64,000 nt of DNA from Cervus elaphus (Eukaryota; Chordata; Mammalia; Artiodactyla; Cervidae), in NCBI RefSeq assembly GCF_910594005.1, contig NC_057825.1, forward strand, positions 50,499,037 through 50,563,036, given 5' to 3'. Both the position numbers and the translations under genes were made by a program. Below, one piece after another: positions 11,151-23,224 of the stretch. The notes beneath the pieces were generated by a model. It searched no databases. It was given only the letters and a program-made list of their open reading frames with translations, and had not been told where the DNA came from. Each line of letters begins with the position of its first letter. The stretch's first letter is position 1.

Positions 11151-13312
11151 TCATTAAGCAGTTAAATTTAAAATCAAAGTGATCTAAATTTTGATGGGGT
11201 CAAATTCCCTTGTACTTCTTTCTGGTCCTGTATTTGCCACCTACCACTCTGGGAGTGCTATATTTCCTAATTCCCTAATGGTGTAGGGAACCTTCATAGC
11301 AAGCAGTGATGCTCTTTATTTTTGAGAGTCATGCTTTTAACACACATTAGTGTAATTAATGATATAAGTGCAGATTTTGATGTCTTTGTTAAAATAGCTA
11401 GAGATAACACATTGTTAGTAGAAATCAGAGATTTTACCTTGTAAAATATGGAACACTTTAGCATGTTATATCCAAAATCATTCTTTTCATCAATAAAAGA
11501 AAAAATAGTTGGCCATTTACATATGGGGATTTGAAAGAAAAAGAGGGACATCCTAATGCCATAGCAATGTCTTCTAAATAATGGTCCAGTCTCTGTACTC
11601 CTGGAATGAGAATTCTGTGAATAAGAAGTTTCATTTCAGTGTTTCTAGTTTCTTTCTTACAGGAGGATAATGTTATATAATTTCTGTTGTATTATTTATT
11701 TTTAGTTTCTCTCCAGACTCTGTGTGTCCTAAGCATCTAAGTCATCCTGTGGATGTATACTTTTCAATCTAGTCTTAACTGCCAGATTCTTGCCTCTTTC
11801 TGAACCTAGCTTACTCCATTCCATTTGAAAGTCAGGGTGACTTCAAAGCCTAATAAATTTTGGTTCAATCAGTGGCATAGCCCTGTAATGTTGGTAAGTT
11901 ACTTAAATGGTGTAAAGTGAGTTAATAATATCTCATAAAACTTTCTTGAGAGTCTACTTAAATAAGAATGCCATCATCTAGAAGCTTTTCTCCCTGACTC
12001 TTTGTCTTAAATGTCTGTATATATGCAGTTGGTGGTGTACTTCTGTGCTATCTGCTAGGCATCTTCCATTTGCTCCTCAAAACCAGCTTCTATACTTCTC
12101 CAACCTGATGTTTTCCAACCTGGGGCATTCATTAATGGACCACTTTGCCATTTCACTATATGTGTAGAGTTTGTCCAATGAGAGGCTCAGTAGAGTGGAG
12201 GTTGGGATGACTATGAGGTCAGTGTTTCTTTCTTCAGCTCCTTCTTTGACAGGCTGAAGTGAACTGACTCTGTCTTTTTATCAAAGATCATGGCCAGTAC
12301 TAGGAAGCCTTCTGCCTATTCCTTTTGTGTCTTAGATCTGGTATGGCTCCTTCTCCTTGCCCCTTTAGACCAAAGGTGGTCACCCTGCTGTAAGTAGCTT
12401 TGGAATACTATAGTATGTCTTCTTGATGTCAGTTGTAATCTTGCCCATACTTTTGTAAACAGTACCTTTTAGGCATGATGGCTCCTGAATAACTCAAATG
12501 TGATATTCAAATAGTATTCAAATGCTCAAATTATCTTTCATCCCAACTGTCAGGCTCAGTTTCAGAAATACTCCAGGAACCTAAAAATTGGAGCACAGAA
12601 AACTAGAGAGGGGGCACAGTGCTGTGATAACTCTGTCACCTCTCCATCAGGGATCAGCCCTCTATGGGGAATATGGCAAGAAAATAGATCAGAATAAAGA
12701 CCCATGCTTTCTTAACAACAACAACAAAAAATACTTTAAAGCAAAATTTTTTTTCACATGGAAAAGTGTCTAAAAAAAAGAAAACTAAATTATATCACTT
12801 CAGAAAATTTGAAAGGTATAAAGAAAGGGAGATATCACTTATTGTAATGTAAGCTGAACTGACAAGAAATTAAGAATAGTTACTTCTTAGGTGGTTCCTA
12901 GAATAGATTTATTAATGAAATCTTCCACCTGTATGGAGGGAGTGTGATGACTGTATATTTAAGGGGAAATATTCTCTTTAAATATACAAAAAATAATGTT
13001 TTTTTTTGTTTTTTTAAAAAATTATATCTAGCAGAAGATACAGGCCAGAAAATACCTTTTCAGTACTCCAGTGAGAAACACTCAATATTCAGGATGCATA
13101 AAATGTATAAAATAGAACACATCAATATTTTAGGTCACCAGATTTTTAAAAACTTTTTGATGTGATGTAACATTTGAATTGTTTATTCCTTTTAAGTGTC
13201 AGTATCCTAATCACAAGAATATGCAAAATAGGTCACTAACACCTACCACTCATGTCTGTTTTAAGAAATAACTAAATTCCATATGTACAGAGCTTGGCAC
13301 AAAAAGGCAGCA
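11151..13312. other. Unassigned intergenic sequence
   Basis: Mostly unrecognised. About 12200-12480 (CTTCTCCTTGCCCCTTTAGACC, CTTGCCCATACTTTTGTAAAC) has the look of an old interspersed repeat that I cannot assign. No supported exon. Confidence 0.4.
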
Positions 13313-13344
13313 CAAAAAAAGAGAGAGAGAGAAAAAAAAAAAAG
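13313..13344. repeat. Purine-rich A/GA tract
   Basis: A7, then (GA)n, then A-rich, ending near 13344. Confidence 0.8.
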
Positions 13345-13409
13345 ATTTTCTTTCTCACTCTTTTGGACCAAAACATTTTGAGTTTGTCTGTCTCTCTCCT
13401 TACCACTAC

Positions 13410-13609
13410 TTCCCTGGTGACTCAGTGGTAAAGAATTGCCTGCAATGCAGGAGACACGGATTTGATCCCAGGGTCAGTAAGATCTCCTGGAGAAAGAAAT
13501 GGCAACCCACTCCAGTATTCTTGCCTGAGAAATCCCATGGACAGAGGAGCCTGGTGGACTGCTACCCATGGGGTCGCAGAGTCAGACACGACTTAGCAAT
13601 TAAACAATG
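13410..13609 (+). mobile_element. Bov-tA SINE with TSD
   Basis: Full-length copy from TTCCCTGGTGACTCAGTGG to GACTTAGCAATTAAACAATG. Target duplication CTTACCACTAC (13399-13409) and CTTACCGCTAC (13610-13620), one mismatch. Confidence 0.94.
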
Positions 13610-13620
13610 CTTACCGCTAC

Positions 13621-14447
13621 GTTTTGCCTCAGCTGTTTTCTTCTCCTAGACTGACCCCATTTTACATTTCAGTGTTTACCACAAATCTATATTCCATCAA
13701 TCATTCTAGGAAGACATCCCAAAGACCACCTCACCCTTGAAGTCTTTCCAGGACCCTTCTCTGCGTTGTTTACTATTTGTTTGTAACCCTGAAGATGTTA
13801 CCAGTTACTAAATTAAACTACAGTTGTTTTTAAATTGTTTTTTTATCTTCCAAAATACAAAATAAATTTTAGAGTTCTCACAAAGATGTTTCCTTGAGCA
13901 TTTGGAGCTTGATTTGATTGTTGAAGTGTTAAGAATTATTTAGGTGGGCAATATAGATCTAATAAGAACAGAAGAGGCCAAGATGTGGTATTAAAAATAA
14001 CCTATATTTTTGAATGGGGAATGAGAGAATAATGCTGATAATCCATTACTGGTAAGTATTCATTATCACCAGTCATGGAGCAAATGATATCTGCTATGAA
14101 CCAGGGGCTTTAGAAGTAAGTATATAAAGTTGTGAAAGATGTGTGGTCTGTTTTGAAGAGGTTTATGTGATATGATTTTTTTCTTATAGTAGAAGAGGAT
14201 TTGCATTAATCCATCCACCTTCCCACCCTGGAAATTGTCAGCATGTTTGCATATCAATTGCTTTGTGTTCTGAATACCATTTACAGCCATGAATTTTATA
14301 TTGATCACTGAACCACACAGAAGTAAACCCTAATCTCATCATCTTATTTGTAACAATCTCTCTCCCTTAAAAAAGAGAACCTTAATTCTCCTCCCTCCAC
14401 TCCCAGGTACCTATACCTCTGGGAGTATACTATATATACCAAAGTAC
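13621..14447. other. Unassigned intergenic sequence
   Basis: No clear feature. A weak L2-like resemblance exists near 13700-13790 but is too poor to call. Confidence 0.4.
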
Positions 14448-14605
14448 CAGGCAGTGACAGAGGATGAGATAGTTAGATAGCATCACTGACACAATGGACA
14501 TGAATCTGAGCAAACTCTGGGAGATAGTGAAGGACAGGGAAGCCTGGTGTGCTGCAATTCATGGGGTCTCAAAGAGTTAGACATGACTTAGTGACTGAAC
14601 AACCA
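14448..14605 (+). mobile_element. BovB 3'-end fragment
   Basis: GACAGAGGATGAGATAGTTAG, then ATGGACATGAATCTGAGCAAACTC, then GACATGACTTAGTGACTGAACAACC. This is the terminal part of BovB with the AACAA-type tail. Confidence 0.92.
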
Positions 14606-15697
14606 TAACCAGAGTAAAATGTTAATCCAAAGGACAAGCATAATTTATTTTCTAAAATGTTAGGTAATTTTAAATAGTAATTTTACATTAAAGTCTAGAT
14701 ACAATATGGACTACAAAGTTACAATAGTACATATCTTAAGACAAAATATCAGCATTCATAGAAATTGAACACTTATACTGGCTATTTCATCTTTTCCCCA
14801 TGAGTCTTAGTTTACAAATAAACTCTCTGCTGCTCTTAGGAATTCTTCATTGGGAGAAAGTAATGCTTTAGCTGATGATCAGATTATTAGACCAGTGAGT
14901 GTTCAATTTGGACTTGCATCTGCCAGTCATCTGAAGGTCACATTAAAATATGGTTCCTCCACCAGCACAGAGTAGAGAGATGAGAATATTCAGGTTGACT
15001 ATTTGTGGATCTGGGATCATGGCTTAAGGGATTTGGCCTCTATGTAGAGCTATCAGAAGCTACGGAACATGTCATCCTAGGCAAGCTGAGTCAAGCCTGC
15101 TCACAATTCCATTTCTGACTAACAATTTAAGATGTGCTTTTAGATTGACTGAGATTATATTTTCTAAAATGTCTGCACAAGGCACTGTGAAGGCATCCTC
15201 AGTGGCTTAATCTTTCAGAAAATCAATGTCAGAAACTCAGGCCTAGTCCTCTTGTAATATCAAACTACATCACTGTCCATTTCAAAACCTACTTTGCAAA
15301 GATTTAATATTATTTTGATGATGGTCCATTATGTAAATATTGTACAGAAACACCCCCCCACCAAACTTGAGATGCAAATGGAATAAGTTATATGCTGTTA
15401 ATCTTGCCCATTTTATCTCATGATTTAGATGCTCTCTGCTTTCAGTTTTCTGAATTAAAGACTGTTTCTTTTCTTTTATTCTAACTGTGTTTCTCTGGAC
15501 ATTCCTGGGCCTTTCCCAGTTTGGAGATTCAATGGACTGTTAGAAAAACCCTTACCATAAGCAGCAATCAGAAAATGTGGAGCAAATGTAGAATTTGACA
15601 TTACCCCTACTTGGAAGACAAGCTTCATGCGTAGCAGAAGGTAGCTGATAACTGCTTGAGGCAATCATAGTCATACCCCAGTTGCGTATTTGGACAT
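14606..15697. other. Unassigned intergenic sequence
   Basis: No recognised gene or repeat; a C7 run lies near 15353-15359. Confidence 0.45.
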
Positions 15698-15895
15698 AGA
15701 CTGTATAGCATAGTGGTTAAACATGTGATCTTTAATATTAAACAGGACCAGGCTTAACTTTATCCCATGACATTTAATAAAAGTTTAATTTTGGGTGAAT
15801 TATTTGAGTAAATCAAATTTTCTAATCTGCAAAATGGGTACAATGGGAATGCTGATCTTATAAATTTGTCATGTTAATGAAACGGGACAGTATTT
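15698..15895 (+). mobile_element. MIR SINE, near full length
   Basis: TGTATAGCATAGTGGTTAAACATG is the tRNA-like MIR head. The body follows with TTTTCTAATCTGCAAAATGGG and the 3' part with TTGTCATGTTAATGAAACG. Diverged as expected for its age. Confidence 0.82.
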
Positions 15896-16267
15896 GTATG
15901 ACACAAATATAGTCTTTATTAATATGATGTTAGTGTTCTGTTTCCAAACATTCACCATTTTCTTTACTTTCTACCTGTTTCTTCTTTGTAGGCCTAAATT
16001 TTGTGATGATTATCCTGAAAATTTTTCTTTCAGTTTCTAAAACTATTGTCCTACCTAGCTGGGACCTCTTCACACCTACTTTGACCAGCCTATTTGGACA
16101 CTAGACTCTCCTGTGCATTCTAGTTTGTTTAGATACTCTGATTTTGTTATCAGCTTCATTCCATAATCTATAATACACTTTTTTTCTCCATACAAATTGT
16201 TTTTTATTTCACTCTCTCACTTGCACACCAGCCCAGTCGCTTTGTTCATTGTGCATCCTGGCCCTTA
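15896..16267. other. Unassigned sequence
   Basis: Nothing recognised beyond T-rich patches. Confidence 0.45.
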
Positions 16268-16478
16268 GTAGTAGTGTTAGTTGCTCAGTCGTGTCCGACT
16301 CATTGCAATCCCATGGACTTTAGTCCGCCAAGCTCCTCTGTCCATGGGATTCTCCAGACAAGAATCCTGGAGTAGGTTGCCATGCCCTTCTCCAGGGGAT
16401 CTTCCTGACCCAGGGATCGAACCTGGGTCTCCTTCACTGCAGGCAGATTCTTTATCATTCGAGTCACTAGGAAGGCTC
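16268..16478 (-). mobile_element. Bov-tA SINE (first of three)
   Basis: TTAGTTGCTCAGTCGTGTCC at the tail, B-box region CAGGGATCGAACCTGGGTC near 16410, head ending TCGAGTCACTAGGAAGGC. Well conserved. Confidence 0.95.
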
Positions 16479-16649
16479 AAAGTGTTAGCTGCTCAGTCAT
16501 GTCCAAATTTTTATGACCCTGTGGGCTGTAATCGAATACTGGAGTCGGTAATCATTCCTTTCTCCAGGAGATCTTCTGACCCTGGGATTGAACCCAGATC
16601 GCCAACATGGCAGGCAGGTTCTCTACTGTCTGAGCCACCGGAGAAGTCA
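16479..16649 (-). mobile_element. Bov-tA SINE (second, internally deleted)
   Basis: Starts directly after the preceding copy: TTAGCTGCTCAGTCATGTCC to CTGAGCCACCGGAGAAG. About 40 bp of the central body are missing around 16534. Confidence 0.93.
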
Positions 16650-16788
16650 GTCTTAGCCCTTGGACTCTTCTTAAGTACTATCTGTAGCTGTATGCTACAG
16701 ATGCCAACTCATGGATTGTGAAATCTGTCTCTAGCAATCCAGGGGTTCATGGCTCGTTTACGCCTTCTTTTCTCTCTTGAGATTAAAG

Positions 16789-16996
16789 AGTGCTAGGGTT
16801 AGTCACTCAGTTATGTCTGACTCTTTGCAGCCCCCATGAACTGTAGCCTGCCAGGAGTCTTATGTCTATAGAATTCTCCATGCAAGAATATTGGAGTGAA
16901 TAGCCATTCCCTTCTCTAGGGGATGTTTCCCAACCCAGAGATCGAACCCAGTTCTCCATAGCAGGCAGATTATCATCTTAGCCACCAGGGAAGCCC
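16789..16996 (-). mobile_element. Bov-tA SINE (third)
   Basis: TTAGTCACTCAGTTATGTCTG through TTAGCCACCAGGGAAGCCC. More diverged than its two neighbours. Confidence 0.93.
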
Positions 16997-17990
16997 AGAA
17001 GTGTCAGATATTATTATTTTTTTTCTATAGAAGAGTGTATTTCAATAGGAAAAAAAAATATGACTGAAAGTCATTAGCTTTTCAACCTTCCTTAAAAGAC
17101 TTCAAGGCAAAATTTTCATCTATCTTGGCACATGCTGAAATGGTTTTATTCTTCACCTTGGCTAGAATACATAGGCTTTTCTTTTCTTCAAAGCTGACTG
17201 ATTCAATATTAGTATTATGGATGACACCTAAGGCAATAAATCAAGTTGTTTAATGCCATATTTGTTTGCTTGTTTCTAAGAAGTTTGTACTCAGAAATTT
17301 CTTTGAAAGCTTGAGAAAAACTCAGGGTTGATCTTAGGTGGATAAGAGCAGCACAGAGAATGGAGAAATAGTCTCTACTCATAATGAGAAGGCACAATAA
17401 TTATTTTATAGTCTAGCCCTTGATAATTATCCAGAAAAAATATTTATTATAAACTTGCTCCTTTCAGAACCTGTTCTAGTACCTAAGGCATTGATGAAGA
17501 ATATCAACAATTAGATAAATAAAGATCCCTTAAGATGAAATGGTACTCAAGGTTAATAAGAACTATAAGTAGAATAGCTTCATTACTTGCGATCTGAGAG
17601 GTAGAAGGAACTTTCCTTATATTCCTAGTTAAAATAACTACCTACTCCACTTGGTCATATATCAATTATTTATACCTCAGATTCAAATTATGGGAATATA
17701 TTTCTTCCAAGAGGGGCTTTCCCCCTTTCAGATTACATATAATACTGAAAAGAGTGAGCATCATATTTATACTATTCTTATGCCTTTCTGATCTGTTAGT
17801 GAATTGCTATTGTGCTCTTCATTCTGATGGACAATTCAAAGCAGATAAATATAGGCAAGGAGAGAAGAAAATGAGAGTATTGGACATCTATATGTGAGTA
17901 GAAAGGTGAGTAGAGTGAGAGGAAATAGGAAGGCACTGAAGGTGAACTAGGTTTATTTCATCATTTGGATGGTACATTTTTCTGCATCAG
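16997..17990. other. Unassigned intergenic sequence
   Basis: A T-rich and A-rich patch at about 17010-17060; otherwise nothing recognised. Confidence 0.45.
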
Positions 17991-19946
17991 TTCAATTCAG
18001 TTCAGTTGTTCAGTCATGACTGACTCTTTGTGACCCCATAGACTGCAGCATGCCAGGCTTCCCTGTCCATCACTGACTCAGCTTGCTCAAACTCATGTCC
18101 ATCGTGACAGTGATGTGATCCAACCATCTCATCCTCTGTCATCCGCTTCTCCTCCTCCTTCAATCTTTCCCAGCATCACGATCTTTTCCAATGAGTCAGT
18201 CCTTTGCATCAGGTGGCCAAAGTATTGAAGTTTCAGCTTCAGCATCATTCCCTCCAATGGATATTCAGGAATGATTGCCTTTAGGATTGACTGGTTGTAT
18301 CTCAGTGCAGTCGAAGGGACTCTCAAGAGTCTTTTCCAACACCACAGTTCAAAAGCATCAGTTCTTCAGTGCTCAGCTTTCTTTATAGTCCAGCTCTCAC
18401 ATCCATACATGACTACTGGAAAAACCATAGCTTTGACTATATGGATCTTTGTTGGCAGAGTAATGTTTCTGGTTTTTAACATGCTGTCTAGATTTGTCCT
18501 AGTTTTTCTTCCAAGGAGCAAGCGTCTTTTAATTTCATGACTGCAGTCACTATCTGCAGTGATTTTTGAGTCCAAGAAAAGAAAGTCTGTCACTGTTTTC
18601 ATTGTTTCCCCACTTATTTGCCATGAAGTGATGGGACCAGATGCCATGATCTTAGTTTTTTGAATGTTGATTTTTAAGTCAACTTTTTCACTCTCCTCTT
18701 TCACTTTCATCAAGAGGTTCTTCAGTTCCTCTTTGCTTTCTGCCATAAGCGTGGTGGTGTCATCTGCATATTTGAGGTTATTGATATTTCTCCCAACAAT
18801 CTTGATTCCAGCTTGTACTTCACCCAGCCTGGCATTTTGCATGATGTACTCTGAATATAAGTTAAATAAGCAGGGTGACAATATTAGAACCAGTCCATTG
18901 TTCCATGTCCAGCTCTAAGTGTTGCTTCTTGACCTGTATACAGATTTCTCAGGAGGCAGGTAAGGTGGTCATGTGTTCCCATCTTTTTAAGGATTTTCCA
19001 TAATTTGTAGTGACCCACAGTCAAAGACTTTGGTGCAGTCAATAAAGCAGAAATAGTTGCCTTTTCTGGAATTCCCTTGCTTTTTCTATGATTTAACAGA
19101 TGTTGGCAATTTGATCTCTGGTTCCTCTGCCTTTTCTAAATCCAGCTTGGACATCTGGAGGTTCTCGGTTCACATATTGTTGAAGGCTAGCTTGGAGAAT
19201 TTTGAGCATTACTTTGCTGGCATGTGAGATGAATGCAATTGTGCAGTACTTTGAACATTCTTTGGCACTGCCTTTCTTTGGGATTAGAATGAAAACTGAC
19301 CTTTTCCAGTCCTGTGGCCACTGCTGAATTTTCCAAATTTGCTGGCATATTGAGTATAGCACTTTCACAGCATCATCTTTTAGGATTTGAACTATATCAG
19401 CTGGAATTCCATCACCTCCAGTAGTTTTGTTCGTAGTGAAGCTTAAGGCCCACTTGACTTTGCATTCCAGGATGTCTGACTCTAGGTGAGTGATCACACT
19501 CTTGAAGAGATCTCTAGTCTTTCCCATTCTATTGTTTTCCTCTATTTCTTTGCATTGATCACTGAGGAAAGCTTTCTTATCTCTCCTTGCTATTCTTTGG
19601 AACTCTGCATTCAAATGGGTATATCTTTGCTCTTCTCCTTTGCCTTTCACTTCTCTTCTTTTTATAGCTATTTGTGGCCTCCTCAGACAACCATTTTGCC
19701 TCTTTGCATTTCTTTTTCTTGGGGATTATCTTGATCACTGCCTCCTGTAAAATGTCAGGAACCTCTGTCCATAGTTCTTTAGGCACTCTGTCTATCAGAT
19801 CTAATCTCTTGAATCTAATCCCTTGAATCTACAGTCAGTTCCACTGTATAATCATAAGGGATTTGATTTAGGTCTTACCTGAGTGATCTAATGGTTTTCC
19901 CTACTTTCTTCAATTTAAGTCTGAATTTGACAATAAGTAGTTCATG
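17991..19946 (-). mobile_element. BovB LINE, about 2 kb, 5'-truncated
   Basis: Runs from the (TTCAG)n 3' tail at 17991 through the 3' UTR and most of the ORF2 reverse transcriptase to AATTTGACAATAAGTAGTTCATG, where the copy stops before the endonuclease region. Frameshifts and deletions make it inactive. No flanking duplication found. Confidence 0.95.
18366..19786 (-). pseudogene. BovB ORF2 reverse transcriptase remnant
   Basis: Two main open pieces, at 19093-19650 (185 codons) and 18366-18881 (171 codons), plus 19577-19786, encode fragments of the RTE-clade BovB polymerase. The first carries IPKKGSAKECSKY and QAGFRKGRGTRDQI, both conserved in BovB RT. The second carries the catalytic YADD box within NNLKYADDTT and then SGPITSWQISGET. 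An in-frame deletion of several dozen residues joins RDLFK directly to VITHLESD, and an extra Thr follows YADD. Several frame breaks separate the pieces, so no working enzyme is possible. Strand and order agree with the enclosing LINE. Confidence 0.92.
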
Positions 19947-20379
19947 TATATCAAATATTCATATTAAACAAGCTTATTATATTCAATATTTTATTAAAAT
20001 ATTAAAAATGAAAAGAATTAAAAGAAAGTCCCTGCAAACTGTACTCATTTTGTGATGGGAAGGAAGTACTGCTTCTGGGGTGGCAAAACATTTTTGGGTT
20101 AAACTGATGGACTGAAAGAAAAGAAGAATCAAACAAGAAGAAGGAAGTCTCTTCTTCCTCTTCCAGCCCTGAACTTCCCTCTAACTACTCCTGTTGGCAT
20201 AGCCTATCAAAGAGCCAGCTGTCAAAGCATAGATGTGGTTGCAAAATTCCAGATAAGAGATAACAAAGGTCATCTCTTATCATAATTGACTCACAGGATC
20301 AATTCCACAGCTTCCTATTTTATGCAGTTCAGCTGACTAGGACTTGATGCAAACACACAGCAGGCAAAAGAGGATATGA
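19947..20379. other. Unassigned sequence downstream of the candidate exon
   Basis: AT-rich at 19970-20030, then more balanced composition. A GT-rich patch (minus strand, about 20350-20365) follows the candidate poly(A) site. Confidence 0.4.
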
Positions 20380-20741
20380 TTCTAATAAAGGCATAGTTTT
20401 ATTTTAATATATTATTAACACCAGGTTTACATGTGCTCATTCATTTTCCAAAATAAAATATTATTCACAGTGCAAGTGAAATTCAAGATGAATTTAAGAA
20501 TAACCATCTCTGTGCACAAAAGATTAAAATTTACATAGCCCTACAACATCAAAATTACATTTACTAATTATGCACAATGATATAAATGTTCAAGAAGAAA
20601 TAACTGGGAAAGAATATGTTGGATCAACACTATGAAAATGACCATGATGAGGAAGTCAAGGTTCATTTCAAAGACGTCCTGCACAGGGTTGCTTTCACAC
20701 TGTGTTTTATTGAATTTCTTTGTTTTTGTGGTATAACCTGC
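20380..20741 (-). other. Candidate 3'-terminal exon of an unidentified gene
   Basis: On the minus strand a pyrimidine-rich tract ending CTCTTAG gives a good splice acceptor just before 20741. A frame open from the first exon base runs 57 codons to TAA at 20568-20570. It reads YTTKTKKFNKTQCESNP, then a hydrophobic stretch LDFLIMVIFIVLIQHIL (residues about 28-44), then a short tail, which would suit a C-terminal membrane anchor. About 165 nt downstream an AATAAA signal occupies 20398-20403, and a GT-rich element follows within 40 nt. I recognise no family and could not identify upstream exons in this window. Acceptor, open frame, anchor and poly(A) signal agree in order, but each is weak alone. 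Confidence 0.3.
20398..20403 (-). promoter_or_regulatory. Possible polyadenylation signal (AATAAA)
   Basis: AATAAA on the minus strand, followed about 35-50 nt later by a TGCTGTGTGTTTG downstream-type element. It is relevant only if the terminal exon is real. Confidence 0.3.
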
Positions 20742-21120
20742 CTAAGAGAAAAAGAATAAAGATAAGTAAACTTTAAGGTTTTCTTCAAGCCTAATAATTA
20801 TATTTCTGTACATTATGGCACATCTAGGAAATGCTCCCAAGTGATTCCTCCACCTAGTTACCTCAACTCATTATCAAATCTTTGAAACGGGCTATCAAGG
20901 TCTATTTCACTTTCTCTGTTTTGTTACTAAAACACAGAATGAAGGAGCAGAACAATGCCTCAAACTGACAGATGGTCAGTAAATTTTGTTAACTGACACC
21001 TGACTGGATGGATAGATGGAAGGACGGGAAATGAAAGAATGCATAAATAAGGAGTTTTCATGATTTGTTGTGTGGTGTATGAGAACTGTTACTATATCCT
21101 ACTTAAAAACTGAAAGATTG
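20742..21120. other. Unassigned sequence
   Basis: Would be intron upstream of the candidate exon. No repeat recognised. Confidence 0.4.
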
Positions 21121-21760
21121 TGTGATGGTTAATTTCATGTATCACCTTGACTGTGCTACAGATAGAGTGCCTGGATATTTGGTTGAACATCATTCTGGCT
21201 GTTTCTGTGGGAGTGTTTTTAGATGAGATTTACATTTAGATCAGTGGACTGAGTAAAGTTGATTGCCATCCCTAATGTGGATGGGCTTCACCCAATCAGT
21301 CGAAGGAAGGCTTAAATAAAAGCAAAAAGACCCACTCCTGAGTAAGAGAGAATTCATCCTGCCAGACTACCTTCAAACTGGGACATTGGCTTTTCCGTGC
21401 CTTTGAGCTTCACATGAAATATTGGTTCCTCCTGTGTCTCGAGCCTGCTGACCTTCACATAAGAAATAAACTGGGTGCTTCCTATTTTATAAATCCTTGA
21501 AATGAGCTTAGAACTATACCACTGAATCTCTTGGTTCTTCATCTTGCCAACTCACTCTACAGACCTTGGGACTTCTCAGCCTCCGTAGTCTCTGAGACAA
21601 TTCCTTATAATCTCTCTGTCTCTGTTTCTATCTCTGTCTCCATCTCTCCCCTGACCTCACATGTAGCTATAGATACAGATACACATAAACCCACATATAG
21701 ACACACTGCATTACTCATACTTATTGGTCTTGTTTCTCTGGAGAACTCTGACTAATATGA
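21121..21760 (+). mobile_element. Old LTR-like interspersed repeat (solo)
   Basis: Begins TGTGATGGTTAATTTCATG and ends TTCTCTGGAGAACTCTGACTAAT, the borders of a widespread old mammalian repeat with TG...CA LTR-like ends. Internal blocks include ATATTTGGTTGAACATCATTC and GGGACTTCTCAGCCTCCGTAG. A TCTG/ATAC-rich simple patch replaces the usual end region at about 21613-21700. Subfamily not assigned. Confidence 0.7.
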
Positions 21761-22139
21761 ATAGTGACTCAAATAAATGAAGCAAAGAGACAAAATAGAG
21801 ATTGAAGACCTCCTGACTTTTCAGTTTGAACTTGCAATTTATATGCTCCCTTTCTCCTTTGATGCCACCGTTATAATAATTACTAGTACCACTAGCTGCC
21901 ATTTATTGTTCACTATCAGCCAACCATGTGCTATCCATTTTCCCTACTTTATCTCATTCATTGCTTTTGAAAAAAAATTTTGAGGAGAAAACCTAAAGAT
22001 GAGTGAATAATAACTCGCGTAACCTTACGAAGCTGATAAAAGACAAATGCTATATTCCAATTCATCATCTTCTGATTTTAAATTTTGCATTCTTAACCTG
22101 TTTGGGCTTGGATATTAACTTACTGAGTTCCCTGCGACA
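21761..22139. other. Unassigned sequence
   Basis: No recognised feature. Confidence 0.4.
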
Positions 22140-22255
22140 AACTTGTCCTTATTTTCCATGTGTGGTTTCCTTACTTTTATAAAAATGAGGCTTTGCATGT
22201 GATAATCCTTTACTGCTCCTTCCAGCTCTGATGGTCTGTGATTAAGTAATCCTTA
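22140..22255 (+). mobile_element. MIR-family (CORE-SINE) fragment
   Basis: TTTATAAAAATGAGG and CTCCTTCCAGCTCTGATGGTCTGTGATT match the body and 3' end of MIR-type SINEs. Short and diverged. Confidence 0.5.
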
Positions 22256-22513
22256 AGAAGTAGATAAAAAGAATAGAGTACCTCAGCCACAACTGGAGTG
22301 GGACCAAACTAGTGCCATGCAATCCCAAATTCAGCACCTGATTAACACCTCTGCAGTGATGTGAGAGGGTTGACAGAAGCTCCCACAGAGCAGGGAGGAG
22401 ACCCTTTGATTATCCAAAAGTATTGTGCCTACTGTTCTGTTGTGGTGGTTGTCCCCATCAGTTTTAAAGTATTAAACAAAATAAGTAGAAAATTATGAAG
22501 TTAGAAATTAGCT

Positions 22514-22527
22514 CCCCCCCCCCCCCC
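22514..22527. repeat. (C)14 homopolymer
   Basis: Uninterrupted run of 14 C. Confidence 0.95.
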
Positions 22528-22816
22528 TTGCATTTTCTCTCTCCTCTCTGAATATCCCATGGTTTACCCTTTTCATGCTCTGGGTCCTCTCATCCCATTC
22601 CCATCACCACCCAAAAGTCATTTACTCCATATATTTCTCCCTCTGCATCCCCTCTCCTTCTCTGTTGCTTCCGAATCCACATTCTTCATCTCATTATTCC
22701 CTCAGGACTCTGAGGTCAAACTGACGGACTAACCAGGTTTTCCAAAGAGTGTCTGGCATAGATTATTAAATTTATTTTCACCAAGAAACTGAAGGTTCTG
22801 ACAATGGATAACTTTA

Positions 22817-23147
22817 TAATTTTATTCAGTTATTTATTTTTGACTGTGCTGAGTTTTTGTTGCTGTACAGGCTTTCCCTAGTTGCCATGAGTGGGGGCTG
22901 CTCTCTAGTTTCAGTGCATGGGATTATCATTGTGGTGGCCTCTCTTGTTGGGGAGCACAGGCTCTAGGGCTCTCAGGCTTGAGTAGTTGCAGCTCCCAAC
23001 CTCCAAAACACAGGCTCAGTACTTGTGGCATATGGGCTTAGTTACTTTGTGGCAAATGGTATCATCTAGGATCAGGGATCAACCCTGTGTCTCCTGCATT
23101 GGCAGGCAGATTCTTAATCACGGGGGACCACCAGGGAAGCCCCAACA
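22817..23147 (-). mobile_element. CHR-type tRNA-Glu SINE, full length
   Basis: TTATTTATTTTTGACTGTGCTG at the A/T-rich 3' end, then the long related body, ending CACCAGGGAAGCCCC at the tRNA-like head. Exact 10-bp duplication GATAACTTTA at 22807-22816 and 23148-23157. Confidence 0.92.
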
Positions 23148-23224
23148 GATAACTTTAGAAAGGACTAAATTAGACATCATTGCATTTGATTCTTTATCAT
23201 ACAACTTCTCAAAGCCTTTAATGT

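Noticed and set aside
13410..13480. tRNA-like A and B box sequences
   Set aside because: These are SINE heads derived from tRNA-Glu, repeated through the window; none folds as a complete tRNA gene.
18271..18918. Plus-strand frames of 84-89 codons
   Set aside because: Antisense shadows of the BovB reverse transcriptase on the minus strand.
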